DNA of 64,000 nucleotides, taken from the NCBI GenBank assembly GCA_009599575.1, contig VWND01000002.1, positions 248,001 through 312,000 of the forward strand. Reading direction: 5' to 3'. This document shows, piece by piece, positions 43,277 through 56,200 of the stretch. Every line of letters begins with the position of its first letter. Position 1 is the stretch's first letter. The notes below the pieces were generated by a model that saw only the letters and a program-made list of their open reading frames with translations, had not been told where the DNA came from and did no database searches. The position numbers were made by a program, and so were the translations under genes. The DNA comes from Blumeriella jaapii. Taxonomy: Eukaryota > Ascomycota > Leotiomycetes > Helotiales > Drepanopezizaceae.

Positions 43277-46200
43277 ATAAATCGATGTCCGACATGGCGA
43301 GCAAAGTTTACAAATATCAAAATCAAAATCTCAACTGAGCAACCCTTGGAAGACTGCAAATATCAGCTCTAGGTTCTTGATCGGTCTGGTCTGATAGAGA
43401 GGTGACGGCTCGTAGGCTGCGTTGCACGTATGCTTATCATAGAACGAGCGGAGTGCAAGCCTTTGAGAACGACAAGTTTTAAAAGTAAGCGACAAAAGGC
43501 TGTCCTGCCAATAAGACTGTTGGTCAACGGCTATCTTGTGATAGTAAATGGTAGGTAACGCTGTGGCGTCTCCATCAGATTTTGAGAATCTGGTTATGTT
43601 CGTCTCCTAATTTCTGTCTCCTTAGTGCGCCTGCTGAGGTATAAAACAATGTCAATGAGAATCTGTTCTACCGATATGGGAACCAAGCAGGCTTCGAAAC
43701 GTGTTCTAAAAGCATCGAAAGGTGGAAAAACTGTCACCCGATACACTGTCCTGTCCTGAACAGAACCCAGGACCTCCTTATCCAGTTTCAGTACACACCC
43801 TGCGACCGACCACACATCCCCTAGTCCTGATGACTTTCGCAGGGCTCTAAACTCGTCGAAACATTTCATATAAGCAATGCCAATATACACATCTCTGGAA
43901 AGAAGCACAGCCCTCGCCCCCGCGATCTGCACCGGCCGTGGAAATTGGTCAATGCTCACTGCTTTGCTCTGCAGGATTGTGCTTGAGCCCCAACAACATG
44001 TACATACGCCATCACCGCCCCTCAATTCCTGCGTAGGTAACCTTCGCAGTGATAGTTGATGAGATGCGTCTTTCCCTGTCGTTTCCGCTCCTTCTGAAAC
44101 AGTGCTTTGCGCTCCATGGTCTTTTCCGGGGAAGTGGGTAGCTGCTTTTGGCAAGGCTATTATAGAACCAAAAACTACTCTCAACACTGTTTGACGAACT
44201 CATAGGTTGGCTAAAGACGGTGATACATTCGTGCAAACGATCTGCCTACGATTGAGTGTATTCAAACCGGCCAGAAGGATCCCACCGGACAGATAGATTG
44301 TCGTAGAACACGCCACCATCGCCTGCGGCGGCGACTCCGGCGCTACAGTACAGCACAGTACAGTACAGTAGTACCACGAGGGTCCTCCGCGCAAAGCTCG
44401 ATAGCTTCGTCACAGATACTTTCCCCACACGTTGCCAAAGTCCTTCTTTGTCTTAAGACGCCACAGAAGCAACAGCACAGGCTGACGTCAATGCTGTGGG
44501 AAATCGAATCCCTCAGCAGGCAAACCGCCAACGTCATCGCAAAGCCCTCGCTCTCGCACACGAAAGTTTACTGCCATTGCGAGACGGGCAGGACGTAAGA
44601 CACACTGGTAGTCGATCTGAGATCATGAGATAACTGCGGTGCAAATAGGGATGGTTTGGTGCTGGAAGTGCCATAGATTGCTACCTGATTTGGTTTCACG
44701 ATGTACTACTGTACAGTCTCTCTCTGCTCGGACCACTGGGAGTGAAAGCATGATCCTGAGATGAGATGGTGATTCAGTATGTATATACAGTATGTGGTCG
44801 TTATCAGGCAGGGCAAGATCACATAGGAAGCTGTCTCGAAACGTTCCGTGGTACGACCGCTCGTGGACGAAGTCGCACTTTTCCATTCCAACTGCTTTTC
44901 CACAGAGAACAAACAGGCTTGAGTCGTTGTCGTCGACTACCATCCACCGTCGATGTCCTGCTTCACCTCCTTCTCAACACCATCCCGTGGGTCCATCCGC
45001 TCGCTGTTCAGCAACCCTGCGCAGCTTGTAGACCCTGAAGACTAGCACCCGCTTCTCTCTCTGCGCATCGATCAACGAAACCACCGCGATCTCGGCAAGG
45101 GGTCTGCTCGGTATAGCGCGCGTGTGTAGCGCAAGCTCGAGAGGTCAGAGGTTGAGCTTGGGAAGCGGTCGAGGCTAGCAAAGAGGGAGGCGAGAAGGGT
45201 GATGAAGGGCTACTGCATATCCCATGAAACGGTGCAGGGCTCTCGGTGAAATTTACTACGTCTGTGTACTGTGTGTATGTGTATGTGTATGTACGTTGCT
45301 TTCATACTGAGTTTGGTAGTGGAAACCTTCCTGTTCCTATTTTAAACGCGTTGCTACTGTACTGTACCCTGGTATTCCCGCAAGAGAGGCGTTTAAGTTT
45401 CGGAACATACTGTCATGAATCTTTACCTTGAGAAGCGCAATTTGTAATGGACGAGGCTCGGCTGCTCACGGGCTGGGTATTTACTTCGGCGCGGATTGCA
45501 AGAACTCGAAAGTTGTTGGGGGAAAAAAAAAAAAAAAAAAAAAGGAAGAGAAAAGTAACTTTACCCGAGCAGAGGGAAGCTTTAGAGTTTGGCGCTTTCA
45601 GAGAGGTTGGGATCGAGAATATCAGACGGTTTTCTTGGGCAAACATCTGGTGTTCGAGTCCACGACGGCAACAGCTCGAACGCGGCTGCAAGAGATACTG
45701 TACCACCAGACTTGAGCCGATGCGTCGCTACCAAACCTATCCACTAGATTGCAACCTCTGCTTCTACCGTACAGTACTATATACCATACCAAATCTCCTG
45801 CGTGTCTAGTGTAGATGTGCCGGTGAGATGGTACTCGGATTTCTTGCCTTCGATCGACAGGGACTAGAAAGCATGGAGAAATGTTCCCGCGCCTCAGTGC
45901 ACACTGTGCTGCGCACGCAAATGCAACCTTCCAATTTGTATACGAGAAAGAATTCTCTCGGTTCTCCGCTTTCGGGCAGGGGCGGCAAACGTAAACATAC
46001 GATCTGTGTAGCGAGTAGAGTGGAGTTGCAGCCACTTGCTGTCTACAGGAGGATCCATCTGTACCTACCTAGGTATGTATTCTAACTTTGGGTATGAGGG
46101 CTGTGCGAAGCCTCAAACCACACCACAAACGTGATGGAGCGAGTTGCTACATCTTCCTCCCTGAAATCTGCCAAAGTGATCAGGGCGGAGGGAGGGAATG

Positions 46201-47790
46201 GACGGCACGGGCCGTACAGCACAGTCAGTACTGTACAACCACTCCCATGTTCTATACTGATCTACGGTACATATAGTCCTGTGCGTCCCCCGGTCCGAAC
46301 GTCGAAGTCACGGGTGGGTTTAGGTTCCAGGCCGTTGCATTGACATTCGAAGAAATTAACCGTCAGGGATGGATACGAAGAAACTCAGCATGCCGGCTTC
46401 TCGAGCTTCGATACGGGACGAAAGTCTAACCCTGTTGCATTGAACCAATCGGCAATGCCTTGGGGAAAGAAAAGATTGATAGAAGGCCCGAGGAAGAGGC
46501 TGGTTTCACCCTCCGCCCCTCTGATATTGAATGTTGTTTCGGAACAAAAAGCGGGAACAGCGGCTACTTATAGAGCGTGCGAAGGCGTCGCTACTTGGGC
46601 AGCTTTACATGTATAGAACAGCTGTAGAACAGGTATAGTACATGTGTAGTATAGTGTATCACTAGAAAGGAAGTGATTATGACCACGACCCAAACTCGGA
46701 GTAGAAGAGGTTTATTTATTGCACATCCTGCCTATCGAAAGAACAGTACACTACACAGCATAGCTCCGGTCTGTGCTCGAAAACTAGGTGCGTGGCGCGC
46801 CTGGAAATAGAAGTTAGATAGATGAAGATCGCCAAAACAACGGAGCCACACCAGCACAGTTACCCGGATGGCTCTATATCCTCTCTAGCCTCGGGTAACA
46901 AGAGCTCCAAGCGCCGTCTCACGTCCCCGCTGGCTTGGAGATTACAGTAGGTGTGTTGTGTGCCTAAGATGATTACATCGACTGCAAGTCAGCAGTCGAA
47001 GTCAACCAAAGCACTACGATGTTGAAAACATTACGATGTTGATTAGACTTGCGAACAGCCTCTTTTACAAGGCGCAGCAGTGGAGGACTGGGGATGTCCG
47101 GAGCATGTTCGCATATCCAATGTGTTCGGCACAGCTGAATTAGTACAGGATTCGCTGCGGCGAGTTAAGATCCGCACCTCGTCCCCGATTCATACAGTAC
47201 TGGACAGCACTTCTACAATACTTCTATTATGTAATTACTATGTAATTACTATGTGATTACTATGTACTGTACACAGTACTGTACCGTGTACGGCTGGCCC
47301 CTCTCGTGACTTTTGGCTTCGACAATTTCCCACTTCTCTCCATCCCATCTCGGCCCATTGGCCGTAACTGTGATGGGCTGTGTTACCGTCAAAGTCTATT
47401 CTGCCACTCCAGCGAGGGCACACGCACAGCTCATTAACACTTTTCTTGTTTGTGCATTGACGCCAAGTTGCCAGCCTCCTACCCACAGTGCTTTCTACGG
47501 AGTACTGTACACAGTACAGAGAACATGCTATCCCACAGCCTGTGCTTGACAGACAAGGGGGCCTGGCGAGCTTTGATGTCTTGGTTGTTCCATCGTGACA
47601 GGGAGTTGGGCATCCGAGGGCTCATGGGTGACATGCGCCCCCCAACACGTGTGGTGAACCTTTCGTAGGTGCAGTATATATTGAGCGAGACCTCCCAACT
47701 CAGCCAGACAAACACGGACTCGCTCCACTTCCACTCGTTGATCATAGTGTTTTTCCTGATCAATCTCGAGTTGCACTACCATCGATCATC
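43277..47790. other. 4.5-kb gene-poor spacer rich in (TACAG)n motifs
   Basis: Many GTACAGTAC/GTACTGTAC copies (44343-44373, 45355, 45769, 46213, 47193, 47264-47285, 47502) and a 21-nt A run at 45523-45543. A minus-strand 197-codon open stretch at 43594-44187 is the longest ORF but has no ATG at its start and no recognised similarity. TATA-like TATATATTGAG at about 47677 belongs to the chitinase promoter. Confidence 0.5.
45523..45543. repeat. A21 homopolymer
   Basis: Uninterrupted run of 21 A residues; long enough to be length-unreliable in the assembly. Confidence 0.95.
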
Positions 47791-49157
47791 ATGAAGTTCT
47801 CTCTTGTTCAAGGCCTCTTGGCCTTGTCATCACTGCAGATGGCTAGTGCCAGATACGTGATGTACGTCTCGCAGTAAGTATTTCCCACCATCTCGAATGC
47901 GCGAGGCAGTTGCTCAATCAGTTCAGATACTACCTCACCACGTTCCCCGACAAGAACGTGGCGGCCGGCATTGACACGGTCATCATGACCTTCGCCAACT
48001 CGTCCCTCTTCAACAACCCGGCCGGAAACTACACTCCGTTCGAGCCCGTATCAACCATGCGAGCTCGTTTCGCTCAACCAGTCAAGGTCTTGATGGCGAT
48101 CGGCGGATGGGGAGACACTATCGGCTTCGGTATTGGGACGGCAACGCCAGAGTCCCGTGCCGCCTACGCGAAGAACGTCGCCGACACGGTCGAGCGCCTT
48201 GGTTTCGATGGAGTGGATGTGGACTGGGAGTACCCCGGTGGCAACGGCGACGACTACAAGATCAACACCAACGACAAGAAGGTGTCCGAGATCGAGACGT
48301 TCCCGCTGTTCCTCGAAGAGCTCCGATGCGCCCTGGGCGACAAGCTGCTGTCTGCTGCCGTCCCGGGCAAGAACGTCGACATGATCGCTTACACCCCGGA
48401 GAAGGCCCCATTGATTTGGGCGTCCCTCGACTTCGTCAACATCATGACCTACGATCTGTTCAACCGCCGTGATACCGTGGCCGCGCACCACACCAGCGTT
48501 GTCGAGTCCCTCGAGGTCATCAGCTACTACCTCGACATCCTGGCCCTTCCACCGGCCAAGGCCAACCTCGGATTTGCTTTCTACGCCAAGTGGGCCGACA
48601 TCGACCCCAGCGTTCCTTGCGAGAAGGGTCTTGGATGCAAGACGGTTCTCATGGAAGACCCCGCCACTGGAGCCGGTACTGGCCACAGTGGCACGGTCAC
48701 TTATGAGATTGCCAACTACGTCGTCCCCAACACTGGCAACTTGACCGTGTCCCCCGACGCCTCCTGCGGTGCTGCTGCCGGCTTCAAGTGCAAGCCTGGC
48801 GACTGCTGCAGTCAGTACAACTTCTGCGGAAACACGGCCGACCACTGTGGTGCCAGCTGTCAACCCGCCTTCGGAACCTGCAACGACACCTCCGTCGTGC
48901 CCATCACCACCCGCTTCCAGTACGCCATCGCCAACATCACCATCGACGAGGCCTCGGGCGGCGCCTACTACTACGACAAGTCGGCTCACATCTTCTGGAC
49001 CTGGGACACTCCTGAGCTCATCACGCGCAAGTTCGAGCAAATCGTCAAGGCCAAGGGCCTGGGAGGTGTCATGGCCTGGAGTTTGACTCAGGACAGCCAC
49101 GACTGGAGCCACATCCTTGCCATCCAGGCTGGTGTCCGCGCCCTGTGGGCCAGCTAG
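47791..49157 (+). CDS. Secreted GH18 chitinase with inserted CBM18
   Basis: Endo- or exo-acting chitinase secreted to the wall or medium. Two exons, 47791-47873 and 47927-49157, joined through a phase-2 intron to read YVSQYYLTTFP; 437 aa, intact. Signal peptide MKFSLVQGLLALSSLQMASA. The GH18 catalytic signature DGVDVDWEYPG (DxxDxDxE) is at residues about 121-131, with MAIGGWGD earlier. A hevein-like CBM18 at about 306-347 (CGAAAGFKCKPGDCCSQYN, then FCGN, CGASC) is inserted within the catalytic domain, because the terminal barrel strand GGVMAWSLTQDSHDW follows it. This insertion is known from a fungal GH18 subgroup. Roles in wall remodelling or attack on other fungi are both possible. Confidence 0.94.
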
Positions 49158-51090
49158 ATTCGTTGACATGTGTGGGGGGGGAGGGAAAAAAGCCGGAACT
49201 TGACCTTTGCTTGAAATCACGATGTGTGTCCCCTTGTTTCACCTGTATATTTTCTTCGCAGGAGATAATATCGTGGTCGAAAAACGCTTTAGCCTTTTTT
49301 GTAAATTATCCATTTAGTTGAGAGAACAACAACAGAGTAACTTTCTCCATGGCCCTTGCTCCAGTCTAGTCCAGTCCAGTCCACAGCGCTCCTCATGCGG
49401 GAGTGGAGCGAGCACATTTTTTTTTCCTTTTCCCTCGCCGTCGCGCACGTTGCATTTCGCTGTCGCTCCGGCGACTCGTGAAACTTTCCCTTCCCCCTGC
49501 CTGCGTCAAACGCTGGTGAGGCGCTGTCCGGCCGCAGTAGGGTTTTAACCCAGACATCTCATCTTCGCCGTGTGGCCTGACGAGAATACGAATGATTGAA
49601 CGAGAGAATGATTTTCTCCGTTCAGTCTAGACTGGGAAGTGGGAGGACGAGAAGCGAGCTGTTATTTACATACCTGCTCGTTAAGCGAGATGAGGGTTCC
49701 GCGCCAAGGCGTCGTTGGCCCTGGACGGTCTTTTGTGTATGTACTGTACTGTACTGTACTGGAAGTATCTGTGTCCTGTACTATCTGCGTACTGTACTGT
49801 ACGTAAAGTAAAATACAGTATGTAATATGTATGTATGTAGTATGTATGTATGTAGTATGTATGTATGTAGTATGTATGTACAGTACAGTACAGCACCTTC
49901 CGCACAAAACTCTGCTGTGACACCCAACTTTCTGTACTGTACTGTACCTATCTTGTCAACAACACAAGCGAACGAACCAAAACCACGATGGCGCCAGCCA
50001 CCTGTGCGCGAGACGACGACGACGACGACGACCACGCCTCTCCTCTCACCACCTTCCACTCACTCATCCGCTCGATCGAATCCAGCAAAGAAAGCCGTCG
50101 ACTACACACAGTACTGCACACAGTACTGCACACACCGCCGCCGGTGTGGGCATTAGACTTCCGCGTGAAACTGGCCACGACGAGCAAGCGGCCCGAAAAG
50201 TCTAACATGCAAAAAAGTATATGTACTGTGCAGTCCAGTACGTATACAGTACAGTACAGTACAGTACACATACAGTACTGTACATATGTACTGCAATTAC
50301 TATATTACAGTATACGAGAGGAAGAAAAAAATCAAAATCCCCTCGCCTCCTCCCCCCCCCTCCCCCCCCCCCCCCTTTTTCCGAGCTCCAACTGCACGCC
50401 CAGCCCAGCCCGGCCCCACGGCGCATCCGCATGCAGACCGGAGCGTGGCGAGATCCGGCTCCCGAGGCGCGCCCCCAGGCCCCAGGGGAAATGCGCGCAC
50501 GTTTTGTGTGGGCGCGGCGTGAGCCTAGGGGAGTGTGCACACGAGGGCTGGAGACGTGCGATGTTGCATTCACTGTGTTGCACTGTACTGTCTGTATTGC
50601 ACTGTATGTATGTATATAGGTATGTATGTGCTAATGCTGATGTCTAGGGAGCAAGTTCTACGGTATGAGTACAGTAGATATTGGAGGTGTCGAGAAGATA
50701 GGCTGGTCAGTGTACTTACTGTACTGTACTGTATGTTGCCACGTGACGAGCCCCCCCCCCATTTCACGCACCACGTGACACTGCTGCAGCTATGATCATT
50801 CCTACAGTACACTGGCGACTCTTTCCAAGTCGTTGCCGATGGTGCTCAATTGCTCTCTGATGGTGCGTCGCTACGACGCTCCTTCGTACGACTCCCTCTC
50901 GGCGACTCTCTTGGATCGATCATCGAACAGCACAGACATCTCGCTTAAGGGCAACGTACCGAGCGAAGAGATGGCTCCATGAGGGAGGGCTTTGTTGACA
51001 TTCGGTTAACATTCGCTAGCCTCTCGTTTCACAACATCACCGTATGTACCTGCACAGTACAAGAGCCATCACCCCAGCACCAAAGCAGCA
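49158..51090. other. 1.9-kb microsatellite-dense spacer
   Basis: Dense (TACTG)n/(TACAG)n at 49739-49801, 49877-49891, 49933-49947 and 50232-50283, GTATGTATGTAGTATG repeats at 49826-49876, and C-rich homopolymers at 50346-50375. No gene supported. Confidence 0.6.
50232..50290. repeat. (TACAG)n microsatellite cluster
   Basis: Longest uninterrupted example in the window of the pentamer repeat that recurs in most spacers, flanked by TACAGTACTGTA palindromes. Confidence 0.9.
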
Positions 51091-52565
51091 CTAGAACCTC
51101 GCCTCCACCTTCTTCTCCACGTCCTGCAGCGCCCAGGCGCTGCTCTTCGTCCGGCTCCTCGCGGCCGTAGCCTGCGCCTCCGTGAACCCCTTGGCCTCCA
51201 CGGCCGGGTTGTAGCCCAGCTTGTTCCTCCTGCCGACCTCCTCGGACGCGACGGCGGCGTTGCTCTTGCCGTCCGCGCGCCGGTACACCGTGACGACGAC
51301 GGCGCCGCCCAGGCCCAGGTTGTGCTGCAGCGCGACGTCGGTGCCCGTGACGAGGCGGTTGTTGGCCCAGCCGCGCAGGTGCCACACGAGCTCGGCGCAC
51401 TGCGCGATGCCCGAGGCGCCGAGCGGGTGGCCCTTGGAGATCAGGCCGCCCGAGGGGTTGATGACCACCTGGCCGCCGTAGGTGATGCCGCCGGCGCGCA
51501 CCAGCTCGTGGGCCTTGCCCGGGTCCGAGAGGCCGAGGGCGTCGATGGTGATCATCTCGTTGGCCGAGAAGCAGTCGTGCAGCTCGCACACCTTGACCTG
51601 CTTCGGGTCGACCTGGGCCTCCGCGAGCGCCGTCCGCGCCGCGTACTGGGTCATCTCGAAGCCCATCAGGTCGATGGCCGAGCGGCTGAACAGCGAGGGC
51701 GCGTCGGTCGCGAGGCACTGCCCCGCGATCAGCACCGCCTGCTCTCGGAGGTGCGGCCGGGCGTCGAGGAAATCCTGCGAGACGAGGATGGCGGCCGCGC
51801 CGCCGTCGGATGTCGGGCAGCACTGCAGCTTGGTGAGGGGCTCGTGAATCATGGGAGCCTTCATGATCTGCTCGAGGGTGTAGACGTCCTTGAATTGCGA
51901 GTAGGGGTTGCGCTGCGAGTGCTCGTGGTTGACGCGCGCAATCTCGGCGAAGTCTTCGTTCGTGGCTCCGTATCTGTAGAGGAAAGATCGCGTTAGCACG
52001 CGTGTGGCTTCACACTCGGGCGAAACCGCGAAAAGCGAGGGCGACATGAAGGCGGAAGAGCAAGCACGCACTTCTCCATGTATTCCCGTCCCGCATTGCC
52101 AAACATCTGCGCCGCCCCGGGCGCGTTCGTGACGCCTCGCGTCGCCTTCATCATGTCGCCCGTCGTGCCGGTAGGGTTGCTGCGGTCATTCCAAAAGCTC
52201 TGCAGACTGCCCGGGTTCATCTTCTCAAAGCCCACGACCATGATGCAGTCCGCGCCGCCGTGGCTGATGACATTGCGCGCCAGGTGCAGGCCGGTCGAGC
52301 CGGTCGAGCAGTTGTTGTTCACGTTGTAGATGGGGATTTGGGTCATGCCGAACTGGTAGAAGACGCGGTTGCCGCAGGTCGAGTCGCCGTAGCAGTAGCA
52401 GGCGACGCCCTGGTCGACATCGTCGTAGTTGATCTGCGCGTCGAGGAGGGCCTTGATACCGGCCTCGAAGCCGAGCTCGGTATAGTCGACCTTGCCTCTC
52501 GGCTTGATGAACTTGGTCATGCCCACGCCGAGCACGTAGCATGGCTTGTTGGCGGCGATGACCAT
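51091..52565 (-). CDS. SCP-x type 3-ketoacyl-CoA thiolase
   Basis: Thiolase of the sterol-carrier-protein-x class, cleaving branched or sterol-side-chain 3-ketoacyl-CoA, normally peroxisomal. Two exons, 52565-52072 and 51973-51091; 458 aa, intact. Active-site Cys in NVNNNCSTGSTG, second conserved segment CELHDCFSANE and the HxxxC-type region GGLISKGHPLGASG are present. There is no SCP2 lipid-transfer domain after the thiolase, so this is a thiolase-only form. The C-terminus is ARF, which is not a canonical SKL-type PTS1 but resembles weak variants, so peroxisomal import by this end is uncertain. A CAC repeat lies just upstream of the start. Confidence 0.92.
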
Positions 52566-53275
52566 GTTGACGGTGGTGGTGGTGGTGGTGGTGTTGATAG
52601 AGAATCAACGACGCCTAGTCTGGCTTCACCTGAATGCCGGTGGGGAGAGACGAGTTTGCACAACGCGTACCAGAAGATGCGTGAACACGTTTGGATTGGA
52701 GTGGGAATGGTTGTTTCAATGAATGCTGGCTTGATATGTTGATGTTGATATGTTGATATAAAATCATCTTCCCCCACAGGTTTCCGTCGGCAGCTAGCTG
52801 CCATGCGGGGAGCCGATACCGAGGCAGCGGTAAATCCGGGGTCCGATCTCTCCGCGGGTAGCACTGAGTACGTTACCAACATAAATTAGATGCGACTACG
52901 TAAATCGTACATACAGCTATTGTACTCTACTGTACCCTACATAAAATACTGTATTATTCGTAAATCATCAATCTTCCCGCACGTGACTCCCTTAGCCTCA
53001 GTGTTATAGTTTCGCGTAAGTGCCAAGCCTGAATTCGATTTGCGGCAAATTGCGGCGACTCGTGCGCGCCACAAGTCACGTGCTCCGTCCATCGCAGATC
53101 CGTTGCTTCCGCGTTCCCTCGACATCTCCAACCTCCTCCACACCATGACGCTTTCATCGTCGCCGTCGCCGTCGCCGTCGCCCTCGCTGTCGCTGTCGCC
53201 GTCGTCTTCGCCATCGCCACCGCCGTCGTCGTCGCCAGTCCCAGCAACTCGACCGCCGCCGTCGACAGGACCAGC
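52566..53275. other. Divergent spacer with (TCGCCG)n tract
   Basis: Between the thiolase and flippase starts. A TCG/CCG trinucleotide-rich tract at 53156-53250 is open from an ATG at 53145 encoding Ser-Pro repeats, but it is out of frame with the flippase and stops at 53340. It is probably leader sequence. Confidence 0.5.
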
Positions 53276-56200
53276 ATGGACCCGCCGGCGCCGCGGACTC
53301 GGAGCCGTGGGTTTTCTCTGCGGAGAGCTGCGTTTGCCTTAAATCTGGCGCGTTCGGTCTCCGACGGGATTGAATCGAATCCTCAGCAGGCTCATCCGCC
53401 CCCGACCGGCGAGCCGAAGGAGGGTGTCGAGGAAGATGTTGTTGCGCGACCTCGAGCGCTTTTCGCATCGCCGGCGCCGGGCAGTCGGGATCAGAAACCC
53501 AGTGCTCCTTTTCCACCTACTGGCCTACGGGCTCAGAAGAATCATCACGTGGCGAGACTCAAGTCTTCTCTGACCAAAGTGATCAAGATCTTGACTCGGA
53601 CCAAAGATGTCCCACCGAGCAAAGATGGACGACACATTGATCTCAATCACTCTCCCAGAGGGGAGCTGATCGACGAACGCACCGGGAAGCCGTATATCGG
53701 CAACACCATCACGTCGAGCCGCTACACCATCTATAGTTTTCTTCCCCGGCAACTCCTTTTCCAGTTCTCACGCGTGTCAAACTTCTACTTCCTTTGCATC
53801 GCCATCTTGCAACTCACGGGATTCTCTACCACGGGGACCTACAGCACGGTGGTACCGCTATCTGCCTTTATCACCATTGCGATGGCCAAGGAAGGATATG
53901 ATGATTGGAGGCGTCACGTGCTGGACCGGGTCGAGAACCGCAACACGGTCGACGTGATGCAGGTCAGCGACGTGGGCAAGCAATCGTGGAAGGAGGTGAG
54001 GTGGTCAATGGTAGAAGTCGGCGATATCGTCAGACTCCGTAGAGACGATGCCGTGCCAGCGGACCTGGTTCTCATTTATGCCGATGGGCCGAGCGGTCTG
54101 GCATATATCGACACAGCGGCACTCGATGGCGAGTCAAATCTCAAAGCCAAGCAAGCCTCTATCATGCTACGAAAAACGTGCCTAGACCCAGGCGACATCT
54201 CTCGCTGCCAGGCGCACATCGTCGTTGAGGATCCAAATATCGACTTGTACAATTTTGACGGCCGCATTACCGTCGATGATAGGACTCTACCCTTGACTGG
54301 GACTGAAGTCATCTACCGTGGGAGTGTAATACGAAACACATCTAATGCGTACGGTCTAGTAATCAATACCGGAGAAGAATGCAAGATCCGAATGAACGCC
54401 ACGAAGAACCCGAAAGCCAAGGCTCCGTCGATGCAACATATTGTCAACCAAATTGTTGTCATTATCACGTGCTTTGTATTCCTACTGACCGGACTGAATA
54501 ATACTGCTTACGGAATCTGGCAGTCCAAGGAAGAGGACGATGCGACCTATCTTTTGGGGGAGTTCGTCAGTAAGGGAGCGCTATTTGCCAGTTCGTTTGT
54601 CATGTTCTCCACTATGATTCCGCTTTCGTTGTACATCAGCTTGGAAATTGTCAAGGTCGGCCAGATGTACCTCATGGGCGACATTGAGATGTACGATGCT
54701 GAAAGCGATACGCCAATGGAGCCCCGCACCAACACGATCAATGAAGAGCTGGGTCAGATCAGTCATGTTTTCTCCGACAAAACTGGCACCCTGACGGAGA
54801 ATATCATGCGCTTTCGAAAGATGAGTGTGGCGGGTACGGCTTGGCTACACGACTTTGAGGAAATCGGACGCGGTGAAAAAGGATGTGTTGAGGGGCTCAA
54901 AACCAACCGCTGTAGAGACACTGAAGCCTCCTGCACAGGCAGACCAAATCGCAGACCTGGGCTCCGCGGAGCCGGTGGACTCGGCTCTGGGAAGAAGATT
55001 TGGACCTCGCATGCCTGGACAAGTAACTAGACAATCTACGAGTCTATATAGGCAGTCTTCGATGCCGACCGAGAAGCGTGAGCCTACTACAGATAAGCTT
55101 GTGTCATACCTGCAACGCCGGCCACATGGAGCCTTCGCGGAAAAGGCCCGATTCTTCCTTCTCGCAATCGCACTGTGTCACACCGCCTTACCAGAAACCC
55201 AGAAAGACGGCGAGATAGACTATCAAGCCATGTCTCCTGACGAATTGGCCTTGGTTCGGGGGGCGAAAGATCTCGGAATGATAGTGGTGGATCGACCAAC
55301 TCAATCGGTAACTCTCTTGAGAGAGGACGGAGACACACCCACGCGTGAGACTTACGAAGTCCTAGACGTTATCGAATTCAGTAGTAAGCGTAAGCGAATG
55401 TCAATTATCATCCGATTTCCAGACAGTAGGATCTGTCTGTTCTGCAAAGGGGCAGATTCGACGATTATTCAACGTCTCGAATCTTCCACAGCAGCCATTC
55501 ATAAAGATGCGGAGATCCGCCAAAGCATGAATGCTATACGACGATCCGAAGCACATGATGAGATTTGCAGACAGAGCCAGGATTCAAACCGCGCTAGTCT
55601 CAGTCGTCCTAGTATGACTCGTTCGAGAAGTTACCTGGGCCGACCTTCTCTGGTTCGAAACAGAGGCACCGCAGACGGACGATCCAGCATCGAGATGCTT
55701 GGCCGCATCATAAATGAATCACCCCGGTCGTCGATGGCTATGTCAAGGAGGTCGTCCACCCTTAATAAGTCACTATTGATAGACCACTCCATCGCCGCCG
55801 ACGAATCCGCGACTCTGCATGCAACACTGCGACATCTTCACGATTTCGCTAGCGAAGGTCTGCGGACACTGCTGTACGGCCACAGGTACCTAGGCGAGGA
55901 AGAATACCGGACCTGGAAGAAGGCGTTCCACGAAGCGTCCACCAGTCTCGTCAATCGCCAGGAATTGGTCGATCAGGCCTCCGAGTCTTTAGAGATAGGC
56001 CTGCACCTGACCGGAGCCACAGCAATCGAAGATGAGCTCCAGAAGGGTGTCCCGGAGACCATTGACAAGCTTCGTAGGGCCGGCATGCGCGTCTGGATGC
56101 TGACTGGCGACAAGCGAGAAACGGCGATCAACATCGGCCATTCGTGTAAGCTCATCACGCATTACTCCGATATTTTTGTCCTCGACCACGAGAAGCACAA

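Noticed and set aside
43594..44187. 197-codon minus-strand open frame
   Set aside because: Starts without ATG and has no recognised similarity; kept only as a note in the spacer entry.
48051..49220. 389-codon minus-strand ORF across the chitinase gene
   Set aside because: Shadow of the biased codon use of the chitinase CDS, which has complete GH18 and CBM18 motifs.
51322..51996. Long plus-strand ORF (224 codons) antisense to the thiolase
   Set aside because: Arises from high GC third positions of the thiolase gene on the other strand; Arg/Glu/Val-biased with no family match.
53145..53342. Ser-Pro repeat ORF before the flippase
   Set aside because: Out of frame with the flippase and composed of a TCG/CCG trinucleotide tract; more likely leader microsatellite.
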